Shown here in pieces: positions 42,161 through 51,502 of a stretch of 64,000 bases of DNA (position 1 is its first letter; every line of letters begins with the position of its first letter). The notes under the pieces are model-generated. The model was not told the DNA's origin, did no database searches, and saw only the letters and a program-made list of their open reading frames with translations. This stretch comes from Actinomadura mexicana (GTDB lineage Bacteria > Actinomycetota > Actinomycetes > Streptosporangiales > Streptosporangiaceae). The stretch lies in contig NZ_FZNP01000011.1 in the NCBI RefSeq assembly GCF_900188105.1, positions 212,093 to 276,092 on the forward strand, in the 5' to 3' direction. Both the position numbers and the translations under genes were made by a program.

Positions 42161-42973
42161 GTGGCACCGCAGCGTGAAGTCCTCCGCATCGGCGGTGGGC
42201 CGCCCCCGCTGACGAGCCTCAGTGTCGCCGAGGCCGTCGCGGCGCAGTTGCGCGCGCGCATCCTCGACGAGGAGCTCGCCGACGGCTCCGAGCTCCCGAC
42301 CGAGGCGGTGCTGCTCGAGGAGTTCCAGGTCAGCAGGCCCAGCCTCCGCGAGGCGTTCCGGATCCTCGAGACGGAAGGACTGGTCAAGGTCCGGCGGGGG
42401 AAGCGCGGCGGCATGGTCGTGCTGCATCCGACGCACGATTCCGCCGCCTACCACGTGGGTCTCCTCCTGCACTCCCGCAAGATCCCCCTGGCGGACCTCG
42501 CCGCGGCGCGCAACATGCTCGAACCGCTCTGCGCCGAAGAGGCGGCGCGGCGTCGCAGCCATGTGTCGATCGGCAGGAAGCTCGCGTCGCTGTGCACCCC
42601 GGACGAGGGGCAGCTCGAGGACGGCGTCGCCTTCACCGCCATGGCGACCAGGTTTCACGAGGAGCTCGTGGTCGCCGCGGGCAACAGCACCCTCGACGTG
42701 CTCGCCGGCATCCTGGAGAGCCTCTGGAGCACGCAGGAGATCACCTGGGCGCGGTCGGCGGTGGACGAGGGCGACTACCCCGCGCTCAAGCTCCGCCGCG
42801 AAGTGATCAACGCCCATCTGCGCATCAGCCGGGCGATCGAGAACGGTGACCATGTGGAGGCGGTACGGCTCACCCGGGGCCATCTCCGGGCGGCCACGCC
42901 GTTCGTCGTCTCCAGGGGCGGCCAGGTGCGCGCCATCGACCGGAGAGGGCGACGCGCGACGCCGCGCGGCTGA
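42161..42973 (+). CDS. GntR-family regulator, FadR/FCD subgroup
   Basis: This protein of about 270 aa has a winged HTH at residues 20-85 (SVAEAVAAQLRARILDEELADG ... VSRPSLREAFRILETEGLVKVRRG, shown in part). An all-helical FCD ligand domain follows. FCD proteins bind carboxylates or acyl-CoAs through His/Asp residues. The start is uncertain: GTG 42161 is 11 bases from AAAGG and GTG 42152 only two. A broken copy lies at 11770, next to the AT-rich islands of the transporter and dehydrogenase operons, so this protein may control those units. Confidence 0.88.
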   Translation: MAPQREVLRIGGGPPPLTSLSVAEAVAAQLRARILDEELADGSELPTEAVLLEEFQVSRPSLREAFRILETEGLVKVRRGKRGGMVVLHPTHDSAAYHVGLLLHSRKIPLADLAAARNMLEPLCAEEAARRRSHVSIGRKLASLCTPDEGQLEDGVAFTAMATRFHEELVVAAGNSTLDVLAGILESLWSTQEITWARSAVDEGDYPALKLRREVINAHLRISRAIENGDHVEAVRLTRGHLRAATPFVVSRGGQVRAIDRRGRRATPRG

Positions 42974-43013
42974 GCGGACCCGAACGCGCCGCGCCGCAGA
43001 GCAGCCCAGTTAC

Positions 43014-43147
43014 GCATCGTAGATCCTCTGGGCAAGGCGGTGCAGTCGGTGGCGTTGCCGGCGGTGACCACGAACGTCAGCGGCGTTCCGCGCCCCGTCG
43101 ACGGCCGAGCTGACCTTGGTGGTCAACCCGCCCGCGTCGGGGCGCTC
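43014..43147 (-). pseudogene. IS5-type transposase fragment
   Basis: Reading the minus strand gives DAGGLTTKVSSAVDGARNA, then, after a frameshift, PLTFVVTAGNATDCTALP. Together these match the stretch around the first catalytic Asp of IS5-family transposases. Only about 45 codons survive, with no terminal repeats seen. It abuts the SRPBCC remnant and probably caused its disruption. Confidence 0.7.
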
Positions 43148-43388
43148 CCTGCGCGGGTTCCCAGCCGAGGGTGAAGACGAGACGCTTTACGGTACGAGCT
43201 CAACGAATCGTCCGCGCATCACCGGACGTGGGCCCCCGCGCATCGCGACCCGCAGAGTGCCGCCGGGGGCGCGCGTCCAGCTCGGCCGCTCCCCACCATT
43301 GCGCCAGGCGTGCCGGGTCGGTGAAATACCGCCAGACCGTCTCAGGACGCGCACGGATGTGCGACGTCTGCTCAATCGTCCTGCTCCC
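43148..43388 (-). pseudogene. SRPBCC (AHSA1-like) remnant with two frameshifts
   Basis: The minus strand encodes TIEQTSHIRARPETVWRYFT and LAQWWGAAELDAR. It shifts frame to GGTLRVAMRGGPRPVMRGRF and VELVP, then shifts again to RLVFTLGWEPAQGAP. This is the first half of an AHSA1-type SRPBCC protein, cut by the IS5 fragment. It is non-functional. Confidence 0.7.
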
Positions 43389-43518
43389 AAAGATCCCTTC
43401 GCGTCCTGGTCGCGGGTGTGCGCGTTCTTCTTGCCCGGCTTCGTGCTGGAGGCGGCCGAGCGAGGACCCCATCGTTTCCAGGAACGTCACCGCCTCGGGC
43501 AACCCCTCGGGACGCAGC

Positions 43519-43694
43519 CGGTGGAAGTGGCGGTCGCCGGCGAGACGGAGCGGGCGACGCTGGTGATCGCCGAAGACGGCGAGTCCATGACGGCCGAATG
43601 GGAGCGCACTGACGACGGCTCGAACTGGCGGCACTGGACGGACATGAGCTTCGTGAGGCCGGGGCGGCGCCCTCCGGTTCCACCGTGCGGGTGA
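43519..43694 (+). pseudogene. C-terminal fragment of a small unknown protein
   Basis: The plus-strand segment VEVAVAGETERATLVIAED and TAEWERTDDGSNWRHWTDMSF looks like the terminal strands of a small beta-barrel protein (DUF1579-like). It has no start of its own. It lies in a stretch of decayed genes, and I treat it as a remnant with low certainty. Confidence 0.4.
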
Positions 43695-43757
43695 TCGGGC
43701 GCAATGATCACCTCGGTGGCTGGGCCGGGGGGTGCGGCGTCTCTTGCATATGCCTGC

Positions 43758-44582
43758 TCAGGCGTCGTAGCTCCGTGCCGCGGTGGCGATCGGCTCGAGT
43801 TCCGCGACGAGCTCGTGGAGTTCGGCCGCGTTGAGCACGTTGTACGGCGGTGCCGCCAGCTCGTCGGTGAGGGTCTCGATCCGCTTCTTGGTCTCCCGGC
43901 CGGCGTCGGTGAACCCGCCGGTGGCGTTGACGAGGCCGCGGCCGCGTAGCCCGTCGATGACGGCGGCCAGTCGCGCCTTGGGCAGGTGGTGCAGGCGGCC
44001 GAACTCCTCGGCTCTCATGCCGAGGGAGAGGGCCATGAGGACGTGGGCTTGGGTGCCCCCGATGCCGTGGGCGACGAGGGCGGCGTTGTGGCCGTCCCCG
44101 CGGTGCTCGCGCAGCAGCGTCGCCGCATGCCAGAGCCTGGCCACCGGCTCCTTGGGAACGTCGAGCGCCCGGAGGGCGGCGTACAGCGCTCGGCCCTCGG
44201 TCGGCGCGCTGACCGCTGCCCGGGTGGCGAGGTCGGCGGCCCGCACCAGACCGGGGGAGTCGGCGAGTTGCCCGATCAGCTGCCGGAGCGCGGCGGCGCT
44301 GCTCCGCTCGCGCACGGCGATCGCCTCCTGCGGGCTGATCTTTCCCCATACCCACGGGATGTGGCGTGCCACCTCGCCGTCGGCGAAGTTGTAGAAGACC
44401 GCGTGCACCACCTCGGCCGGCGCCGGCCCCAGCGGCGCGGCCCGGCCGGCGAAGTATCCGTCCCAGTAGTCGCGCATGCCGAGGGCCAGGAACGCCTCGT
44501 TCGGGATATCGGAAAAGGTGACGGTGGCGATCGGCTCGAGGAGCTCGAACATCCGGTGGACCTTGGCTTGTGTGTGCGACAT
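43758..44582 (-). CDS. SCO6745-family protein (SalK-like, HTH-containing)
   Basis: This 274-aa protein has MRDYWDGYFAGRAAPLG and a conserved VVHAVFYNFADGEVARHIPWVW segment. The C-terminal winged-helix region reads KARLAAVIDGLRGRGLVNATGGFTDAGRE. The family is widespread in actinomycetes and its function is unknown. The HTH half suggests regulation. It is monocistronic and transcribed toward the decayed region. No operator of the island type is nearby. Confidence 0.8.
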   Translation of the reverse strand: MSHTQAKVHRMFELLEPIATVTFSDIPNEAFLALGMRDYWDGYFAGRAAPLGPAPAEVVHAVFYNFADGEVARHIPWVWGKISPQEAIAVRERSSAAALRQLIGQLADSPGLVRAADLATRAAVSAPTEGRALYAALRALDVPKEPVARLWHAATLLREHRGDGHNAALVAHGIGGTQAHVLMALSLGMRAEEFGRLHHLPKARLAAVIDGLRGRGLVNATGGFTDAGRETKKRIETLTDELAAPPYNVLNAAELHELVAELEPIATAARSYDA

Positions 44583-45039
44583 CGGCCGGCATCTCCTGTG
44601 GTTGTCACAGCCGCCCCCGTGGACGGCGTCTCAACCCGGCTACGAACAGCGCGGCCCGGATCCGACAACTTCGGCTGATCCGGCCGGACAACGTCGGGAT
44701 GTCAGACGCGTTCGGGGATGGTGGCACCGAACCGACGACGTCGCACCACACCACCGACGCTTCTCCGTGCACCGCGGCGTCGGTGATCGTGACCCCGAGT
44801 TCGACGGTGCGGACGATCGTGTCGGGGGGACCGAGGCGGCAGAGACCGAAGGCTCGGGCACGAGGCGCCCGGGTGGCGTTGATCAAAACTGGGAAATCTG
44901 CGTCATCAGCCTCCCAGGCCCGGCGTGACGCAGAACCGACTTCGGGCGCGGTCGCACTGTCGACGGTGGCTGAGCCGCACGCTCCGCGTGGAGATAACCT
45001 CGACCACAGGCGGACGGTGATCGGTTCAGGGGGTGGACG
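44583..45039. other. Gene-free stretch before the AraC gene
   Basis: About 450 bases lie between the divergent SCO6745-family and AraC genes. I find no frame with family motifs, no island-type operator and no clear RNA gene. The frames seen on both strands are arginine-rich shadows. Confidence 0.5.
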
Positions 45040-45762
45040 ATGCCGATCGAGAGTGACCATCGCGGATCGGACTCGCCCTACGTGGCACGGATCTGGCGCG
45101 GCCGCACCTCCGAGGTGGCCAAGATGACCTCGATCGCCACGTCGACCTGGGAACTGGTCTTCTGGGAGCAGCAAGGCGTCATGCACGCCGCCGTCCGCGG
45201 ACCGGAGACGACAGCGTCGAGTGCCGAGACGGTGGGCGACTCGGAGTCGTTCGGGATCACCTTCGCGCATGGCACCTCGATGCCCCACCTCCCGATCGGC
45301 GCGCTCGTCGACGGCGGCTGTGGCAGTCCGCACGTGACCGAACGTACGTTCCTCCTCCGCGACGAGGAGTGGGAGATCCCCGACTTCGACGACGCGGAAA
45401 TGCTCGTGGAGAAGCTCGTGCGCGCCGGCGTTCTGGTCCGTGACCCGCTCGTGAACGAGGTGGTGTGGGGCGGCGCAGCACGGATCGGGGCGCGAGCGGT
45501 GCAACGCCGCGTGGCCGCGGCCACCGGACTCACCCAGGGCGCGATCCGTCAGATCGAACGGGCGCGGGAGGCTGCGGCACTGCTCGGGGCGGGGGTCCCC
45601 GCCCTGGATGTCGTGCACCGGCTCGGCTACTACGACCAGCCGCACCTGGCCCGCTCCCTGCAACGGTTCATCGGCCGAACCGCCACGCAACTGCGGCAGC
45701 CAGATCCCACTGCGGATCCACTGTCGCTTCTGTACAAGCCCGAGAATCCGGTCGGCTCATAG
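45040..45762 (+). CDS. AraC-family transcriptional regulator
   Basis: This 240-aa protein has an N-terminal sensing half (ATSTWELVFWEQQG). The C-terminal AraC HTH at about residues 165-220 includes LGAGVPALDVVHRLGYYDQPHLARSLQRFIGRT. A GGGGG ribosome site precedes ATG 45040. The gene is followed at once by a strong palindrome and a hydrolase/reductase gene pair, which is the likely target operon. Confidence 0.87.
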   Translation: MPIESDHRGSDSPYVARIWRGRTSEVAKMTSIATSTWELVFWEQQGVMHAAVRGPETTASSAETVGDSESFGITFAHGTSMPHLPIGALVDGGCGSPHVTERTFLLRDEEWEIPDFDDAEMLVEKLVRAGVLVRDPLVNEVVWGGAARIGARAVQRRVAAATGLTQGAIRQIERAREAAALLGAGVPALDVVHRLGYYDQPHLARSLQRFIGRTATQLRQPDPTADPLSLLYKPENPVGS

Positions 45763-45768
45763 TGTCGC

Positions 45769-45793
45769 GCAAGCGGTGACCGTAACCGCTTGC
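45769..45793 (+). promoter_or_regulatory. Palindrome between AraC and hydrolase genes
   Basis: GCAAGCGGT and ACCGCTTGC form perfect 9-bp arms around a 7-base centre. An outer imperfect pair (GTGTCG/CGACAC) extends them. The palindrome lies 26 bases before the hydrolase ATG. It could be an operator for the AraC protein or an attenuator/terminator hairpin. Confidence 0.6.
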
Positions 45794-45819
45794 ACACGAC
45801 ACAAAGAGAGGCCACTCCG

Positions 45820-46635
45820 ATGCCAGAAGGAACCGTCACTTCTGCCGACGGCACTACCATCGCCTACACGGCGTGGGGCGCCGGCGACCCGATCGTCATC
45901 ATCGACGGCGCGACCGCCTATCGCGCCACGAACCCAGTGAACCAGGAGACGGCGGAACTGCTCGCCGACGAGTTTCTGGTCATCAACTACGACCGGCGCG
46001 GTCGCGGCGAGAGCGGCGACACCCCGCCCTACGTCGTCGAGCGCGAGTTCGAGGACCTTGAGGCGATCATCGAGCAGGCCGGCCGGGGGCGGCCGGTGAC
46101 CGTGTTCGGCTGGTCCTCCGGCGGCAATCTCGCGCTCAACGCCGCCCAGGACGGCGTGTCGATCGCGCGTCTCGCGCTGTTCGAGCCGAACGCCGCCGTC
46201 GACGGCGCCCGCCCCCCGCTGCCCGACGACTACGTCGAACGCCTCGACGCGGCCATCGCCGGCGGCCGACCGGGCGATGCGGTCGCCCTGTTCATGACCG
46301 CCGCAGTCCTGATGCCCGAAGAGGCAGTCGCCGGGATGCGCGAGCAGGACTTCTGGGCAGGACTCGAGGCCGTCGCCCCCACGATCGCCTACGACGCCCG
46401 CCAGCTCGGCGACACCCTCTCCGGCAAGCCGCTGCGCCCCGAGCTGTGGAAGCACATCGACATCCCGGTCCTGGTGATGCACGGGATCGACACATGGCCG
46501 GCCCTGGCAGCAGGCTCCCGCGCCATCGCCGCGCACCTGCCCACCTCCACCCTCGCGCCCGTCACGGGTGAGGAGCACTCGACCACCGCCGACGTGCTGG
46601 CCGCCGCGCTGCGCGCCTTCATCAAGGAGAACTGA
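45820..46635 (+). CDS. Alpha/beta hydrolase
   Basis: This 271-aa alpha/beta-hydrolase-fold protein has NYDRRGRGESGD, the nucleophile elbow FGWSSGGN (Ser) and a C-terminal His in GEEHS. It is probably an esterase or lactonase. GAGAGG eight bases before ATG 45820 supports the start. It overlaps or abuts the RibD-like gene in an operon behind the AraC regulator. Confidence 0.88.
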   Translation: MPEGTVTSADGTTIAYTAWGAGDPIVIIDGATAYRATNPVNQETAELLADEFLVINYDRRGRGESGDTPPYVVEREFEDLEAIIEQAGRGRPVTVFGWSSGGNLALNAAQDGVSIARLALFEPNAAVDGARPPLPDDYVERLDAAIAGGRPGDAVALFMTAAVLMPEEAVAGMREQDFWAGLEAVAPTIAYDARQLGDTLSGKPLRPELWKHIDIPVLVMHGIDTWPALAAGSRAIAAHLPTSTLAPVTGEEHSTTADVLAAALRAFIKEN

Positions 46636-46636
46636 C

Positions 46637-47209
46637 ATGGGAAAGATCGTGCTCACCGAGTTCACCTCCATCGACGGCGTCGTGGAAGCTCCCGGCGGAG
46701 AGGACTTCAAGTACCAGAACTGGACCTTCGAGTTCGACCGCGGACCCGACGGCGAACGATACAAAGAGACCGAATCGCTCCAGGCCGCGGCGCTTCTCCT
46801 GGGACGCAAGACCTACGAGGGTTTCGCCGCAGCCTGGCCCCAAGCCGAGGGCGAGCTCGCCGACAAGTACAACACCATGCCCAAATACGTCGTCTCCCGC
46901 ACCCTCACCCACCCCGAGTGGGCAGGCACGACCGTGCTGAGCGGCGACCTGGCACAGGACGTGACCCGGCTCAAGCAAGAGGTCGACGGTGAGATCTCCG
47001 TGGCCGGAAGCATCCGACTCGCCCAGAGCCTCCTCGCTCTCGACCTGGTCGATGAGATCCACCTCATGACCTCACCGCTCATCCTCGGCCACGGCCGCCG
47101 GCTCTGGGCACAGACGCCGGACAAGACCGCGTGGACGCTCAGCGAAGCGACGGTGTACGGCGACAGCACCCTGCTCACCATCTACCGACGCCGCACCGTG
47201 TCGACCTGA
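46637..47209 (+). CDS. Dihydrofolate-reductase-like (RibD C-terminal domain) protein
   Basis: This 190-aa protein has TEFTSIDGVVEAPGG, LLGRKTYEGFAAAWP and SVAGSIRLAQSLLALDLVDEIHL, the core of the RibD-C/YyaP reductase family. These enzymes use NADPH, but the substrates of the stand-alone proteins are unknown. It starts one base after the hydrolase stop, so the two are co-translated. Confidence 0.88.
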   Translation: MGKIVLTEFTSIDGVVEAPGGEDFKYQNWTFEFDRGPDGERYKETESLQAAALLLGRKTYEGFAAAWPQAEGELADKYNTMPKYVVSRTLTHPEWAGTTVLSGDLAQDVTRLKQEVDGEISVAGSIRLAQSLLALDLVDEIHLMTSPLILGHGRRLWAQTPDKTAWTLSEATVYGDSTLLTIYRRRTVST

Positions 47210-47745
47210 GGCATGCCCGTCGGCTCTCACGGTCGCCATCGGACTGAGCACCCCGTCAGCGGTGCGCAGGGCGCCCGGCTCGCCGCCGTCACCCTCGCCG
47301 CCTCGCCCCCACATTCCCGGTGCGGAAGCACCCGCCCCCCGCAGGGGCGCCCCCCATCAGGCCCCTGACCAGCGCGGGCGTCAAGTTTCGACCGAGCCCG
47401 AGGCGCGCTCGGCCGACTAACCGGCCGCGACCGGGCCATTGGTCCCGGGCTTATCTCGTACCCGTCCCGCCGGCGATGCAGGGTCTGGTCGCTGCCGCGC
47501 ATGGCATCGGCGAAGTCCGGCCTGTTCTCCCAGTAGCCGCGGAAGTCATCTCGGCGACGCGGGAGTGGTCGTGGAGCGATGAAGGCGTCGGTACGCAGGA
47601 GGCCGGGGGTCCAGTCGTCCGTGTCGCCGAAGGCCCTGGCATACGCGTGGTGTCGACGCTGCGTGTGCTCTGGCTCCGGGTCGCGCACGGCGGTGGCCGC
47701 GCACCTGACCCCGTACCTCGATCCACAAGGGTGCTTCGGCCCGAG
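47210..47745. other. Gap with unassigned minus-strand open frame
   Basis: About 530 bases lie between the RibD-like gene and the convergent MFS gene. A minus-strand frame around 47395-47688 has fairly normal composition in part (AYARAFGDTDDWTPGLLRTD, DDFRGYWENRPDFADAM). It then degenerates into an arginine/proline-rich tail. It may be a fragment of a dead gene, but I do not recognise the family. Confidence 0.35.
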
Positions 47746-49263
47746 TCATCGCGCCTCGCTCTCTGCGAGATCGACTGGCTTGTCTGAGAAGGGTGCCGCG
47801 TTGTTCTGGCCCGGTCGGGGGAGCCAGCGGGAGGCAAGCACGCCGAGTGCGACGTGCAGGAGGCCGGCCACGGCGACCGACGCGTGCAGTCCGAGCACGA
47901 AGGCGGACTTTGCTTCATCTACGAAAGTGGTGGTCAGTTTCGGAATCTGGAGTGTCTCGTCGAGGGTCGGGGCGAAGGCTGGGCCCTGGAGCCGGAAGAG
48001 GAGTGCGGCGAGCGAGCCGAGGAGTGCGATGCCGAGGGCGTTTCCGATCTCGTTGCTGGTCTCGGCGATGGCTCCGGCCGCCCCGGCGCGTTCCGGGGGG
48101 ACCGCGCCGACGGCGGTGTCCGCGACGAGTGCGAAGGAGAGGCCGTAGCCGACGCCCGCGACGACCGTGGAGGCGACGTACCAGCCGACGCCACCGTGGA
48201 CGGTGGTGGGGAGCAGAAGCAGCAGCCCGGCAGCGATGGAGAAGTGGCAGATGAGCAGGGCGGTGCGCTTGCCGACGCGGTCGACTACGGCCGGCGTGAT
48301 GATGCAGGTGATGGTGAGCACCGCGGCTCCAGGGAGTGCGAGGAGGGCCGCTTGCAGGACCGCGAGTCCCAGCACCGACTGGAGATAGATGCCCGCCAGG
48401 TAGGCGGTCGCAGACCATGCCGCCAAGGGCAGCAGGCCGGTGACGATCGCGACGGTGAAGGTGCGGTCACCGAACAGGGAGAGATCCATCAGTGGATGGT
48501 GCAGATGCCGCTGCCGGGTCGCGAACCACGCCAGCAGCACCGCCCCGGTCAGTCCTGCCAGGACGGGGAGGGGCGAGAGGCCTTCGGCCGCGATGCGCTT
48601 CAGAGAGTAGATCGCCAGCAGGAGGCCGGTAGCAGAGGTGACGACGCTGGTGACGTCGACGCGGCCGGGGCGAGTCGCGCGAACCTCACCGAGCAGGACT
48701 GGTGCGAAGACCAGGAACAGGCCGACGACGGGGAGGTTGATCAGAAAGACCGATCCCCACCAGAACCTCTCCAGCAGCACGCCACCGATGACCGGGCCGA
48801 TCGCGAAGCCGGTGGCGAATGCGGCTGCGAAGATACCGATGGCCTGTGCGCGGCGCCGTGGGTCGACGAACAGCTCGCTCAACAGCGCCAAGGCGGAGGG
48901 GAGCAGGGTGGCCCCTGCGACGCCCATCAGCGCACGAGCGGCGATGAGCAGTTCCGGACTGGGAGCGAACGCCGCCGCCGCGGATGCCAGGCCGAAGATC
49001 GTCGTGCCGATCATGAGGAGCTTCAGCCTGCCGTATCGATCGCCGAGGCTGCCGAACACGATGAGCAGCGATCCGACGGCGAAACCGTAGATGTCCAGGA
49101 CCCACAGGGCCTGCTCGGCTGTCGGCGCCAGTGCTTGGCTGATCCGGGGCATTGCCAGAAACAGGATCGACCCGTCCATCGAGACCAGCAGTACCGGCCC
49201 CAGGACGACGAAGAGACCAAGCCAGGCCCGTACACCCGGCGCACTCGTGTGCTGTTGATTCAT
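47746..49263 (-). CDS. MFS drug exporter, DHA2 type (14 TM)
   Basis: This 505-aa membrane protein shows the DHA2 signature: an opening SMDGSILFLAMPRISQAL, motif A GSLGDRYGRLK and about 14 hydrophobic segments. It should export small toxic compounds using the proton gradient. ATG 49263 is preferred. It diverges from an XRE regulator gene across 103 bases that hold tandem repeats. Confidence 0.9.
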   Translation of the reverse strand: MNQQHTSAPGVRAWLGLFVVLGPVLLVSMDGSILFLAMPRISQALAPTAEQALWVLDIYGFAVGSLLIVFGSLGDRYGRLKLLMIGTTIFGLASAAAAFAPSPELLIAARALMGVAGATLLPSALALLSELFVDPRRRAQAIGIFAAAFATGFAIGPVIGGVLLERFWWGSVFLINLPVVGLFLVFAPVLLGEVRATRPGRVDVTSVVTSATGLLLAIYSLKRIAAEGLSPLPVLAGLTGAVLLAWFATRQRHLHHPLMDLSLFGDRTFTVAIVTGLLPLAAWSATAYLAGIYLQSVLGLAVLQAALLALPGAAVLTITCIITPAVVDRVGKRTALLICHFSIAAGLLLLLPTTVHGGVGWYVASTVVAGVGYGLSFALVADTAVGAVPPERAGAAGAIAETSNEIGNALGIALLGSLAALLFRLQGPAFAPTLDETLQIPKLTTTFVDEAKSAFVLGLHASVAVAGLLHVALGVLASRWLPRPGQNNAAPFSDKPVDLAESEAR

Positions 49264-49311
49264 GTCGTCCACGCTCAGGGCCGCCAAGTCGGACGGCCAT
49301 CCCCTTGCTAT

Positions 49312-49334
49312 GGGTACACCCAGCAGGTGCACCC
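49312..49334. promoter_or_regulatory. Tandem (A/G)GGTRCACCC repeats
   Basis: GGGTACACCC (49312-49321) and AGGTGCACCC (49325-49334) are two near-identical 10-mers 13 bases apart in the divergent MFS/XRE promoter region. They are a likely operator pair for the XRE regulator. Confidence 0.55.
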
Positions 49335-49366
49335 ATGCTCACCGCGGCGTGCATACCCTCGATGCC

Positions 49367-50350
49367 ATGGAGAGCCTGGGAACGTTCTTGAAAGGTCGCC
49401 GGGATCGGATCACGCCCGCCGAGATCGGACTGCGCACCTACGGCACCGCTCGACGAGTCCCGGGGTTGCGTCGCGAAGAACTGGCCCAGCTTGCCGGAGT
49501 CAGTCCCGGGTACTACACCCGGTTGGAGCAGGGGCAGGCGGAAACCGCCTCTGAGCAGGTACTCAAGGCCCTGGCAAGGGTGCTGCAGCTCGACGACGTA
49601 GAGACCGCGCACCTGCACAATCTCGCTCGCCAGTCCGCCGCCCCTGGACTGTCGGACCCCGGCCCAGAGGAGTCCCACAAGCGCGTTCTGGCTCTCCTCG
49701 CCACCCTCGGCGACGCGACCCCAGCGCTCCTGCTGGGTCGGCGAGGAGACGTGCTCGCGTGGAACCGCACCGGCCACGCGCTGTTCGCCGAGCACATCGA
49801 CTTCGATGCGCCGAACGCTCCGGACCGGCGTCCCTCGATCCCACGGATGTTCTTCCTCGACCCGCTCACCCGGAACCTCCATCGCAACTGGGAGGAGCTC
49901 GCACGCGTCCACGTGGCTTACCTGCGGCTCACCGCAGGCCGTTTCCCGACTGACGCTCGACTGGCCGAACTGATCGGAGAACTCACCATGCGCAGCGACG
50001 AGTTCGCGACCATGTGGGCGACCGGAGAGGTCGCCGACTGCACCGTCGGGGACATGCACCTGCAACACCCCACCATCGGAGCCGCGAGCATCGCCTACCA
50101 GGTCTGGCTCCAGCCCGACAGCCCCGACCATCGGCTCGAGATCTACACCCCGAACAACGCCGCCTCCGCCGACGCATTGCGAATCCTCGCCCAGGATGCC
50201 TCGCACGAAGCGTCTTTCGACGTGCCCGACCGCCGCGACCACGCTGGTTCGAGCCCGGGCGCGGAGTGTTGGGCGGTACCCGTTGACTGGAATTCAGTTT
50301 CGGCGCTCCCGTCCGGCTCGGCGAGCGGATCGCCACTCGCGCACCGCTGA
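49367..50350 (+). CDS. XRE-family regulator with MmyB-like ligand domain
   Basis: This 327-aa protein has an N-terminal HTH (RTYGTARRVPGLRREELAQL and AGVSPGYYTRLEQGQ). The MmyB-like PAS domain has GDVLAWNRTGHALFA and LHRNWEELARVHVAYLR. The family controls neighbouring transporters or reductases in actinomycetes. The last 40 residues are unusual for the family and may be read-through into non-homologous DNA. It probably regulates the divergent exporter. Confidence 0.87.
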   Translation: MESLGTFLKGRRDRITPAEIGLRTYGTARRVPGLRREELAQLAGVSPGYYTRLEQGQAETASEQVLKALARVLQLDDVETAHLHNLARQSAAPGLSDPGPEESHKRVLALLATLGDATPALLLGRRGDVLAWNRTGHALFAEHIDFDAPNAPDRRPSIPRMFFLDPLTRNLHRNWEELARVHVAYLRLTAGRFPTDARLAELIGELTMRSDEFATMWATGEVADCTVGDMHLQHPTIGAASIAYQVWLQPDSPDHRLEIYTPNNAASADALRILAQDASHEASFDVPDRRDHAGSSPGAECWAVPVDWNSVSALPSGSASGSPLAHR

Positions 50351-50384
50351 CGTTGACCGCGCCGCTCCCCGCCGCAACCGGTGC

Positions 50385-50812
50385 TTACGGAGGAAGAACT
50401 TCCCTCCTCTCCGGACCCCGGGGTAGCCGGCGAACCAGGTACGCCCAGGCGGACTCCAGTTGCGAGGGTCCGTAGCAGCGGGCTCGCCTGGCGAGGGCCT
50501 CGGCCTCGTCCGAGTGGTCGTAGGTGCCGGTGGCCGCGGCGACCTGAAGCTGGAGCCGGCAGGCCTTCTCCAGGAATATCGCGGTCATGACGGCGGTGGG
50601 TACGTCGGGTCCGGTCGTGACCAGGCCGTGCCTGTGGAGGAGGAGGGCGTTGCGGTCGCCGATGGCCTCGGCGACCATGCCGTAGCCGGCGGCCTTGAGC
50701 CAGACGCCCGCACGTCCGGGTCGCGGAGGGAGAGGTGTCCCCGGACGAGGTCGGCGTTGCCGTGCGTCGCCAGTACATGGCAGCCGACGGAAACCTGTTC
50801 GGCGGGCGTCAC
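50385..50812 (-). pseudogene. Class II aldolase/adducin remnant
   Basis: The start (GTG 50812, overlapping the hydrolase remnant stop) encodes EQVSVGCHVLATHGNADLVR and GHLSLRDPD. A one-base shift follows, then GVWLKAAGYGM, and the frame jumps directly to VAEAIGDRNALLLHRHGLVT. About 100 residues with the metal-binding His pair are deleted. The C-terminal part ends normally at 50385. Confidence 0.78.
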
Positions 50813-51502
50813 CGGGAGTCGTCGGCGAGGAAGGCGCCGACGATGCGGTTGAACTGGGCGGGCTGCTCGAACATGGGCCCGTGCCCGGCGCCGGTGATCA
50901 TGTCGAAGGCGGCGTCGGGCAGGATCTCGCTGGCGCGGCGGCCGACCTCGGCGGGGGTGGTGGGGTTGTGGTCGCTCCACAGCAGGAGGGTCTCGTGGTC
51001 GATGCGGGCGAGGTCGTCCTCGCCGAGCACGTGGGCCTGGTTGGCCTCGCCGGGCTGCTCGGCGACGAGCTTGCCGAGGGCCTTCTCCGTGCCGGGCAGC
51101 GTGTAGTGGCGGTAGCGGCATTCGACGAGTTCGTCGGTGACGGTGGCGGGGTCGAGCATCAGCCATTCCAGCCGTTCGCGGACGCTTTCGCGGGTCGGCG
51201 TCGAGACGGCCCTGGCGGTGACGGCCTTGACCTGGGCGTGCACCCGTTCGCTCTCGGCGGCGCGTCCGGGGTCAAACAGCAGTAGCCCGGCGCCGGTGAC
51301 GGACACGAACGTCGATCGCGTAGACGCGCAGGCCGCGCTCGGACAGCGGGACGACGTTGCGCAGGAAGCCCTCGGCATGGCCGGTGAGGCCGCCCATGAG
51401 GATGACGGCGTCGCCCTCTCCGGCCTCGATCGATCGGGTGCGCCAGCCGGCGGCGTCGCGGAAGCGGGTCTCGGTGCCGAGGGAGTCGGTCCACAGGCTC
51501 AT
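50809..51502 (-). pseudogene. Alpha/beta hydrolase remnant (meta-cleavage type)
   Basis: ATG 51502 opens an N-terminal part (EGDAVILMGGLTGHAEGFLR and VVPLSERGLRVYAIDV). The frame then jumps to VTGAGLLLFDPGRAAESERV and continues to a C terminus with GAGHGPMFEQPAQFNRIVGA. The middle, with the nucleophile elbow, is missing and the reading frame changes near 51300-51330. It is coupled by ATGA to the upstream remnant. Confidence 0.75.

Noticed and set aside
44605..45690. Minus-strand frame opposite the AraC gene
   Set aside because: It is a shadow of the AraC coding region; the plus-strand protein has a clear AraC HTH.
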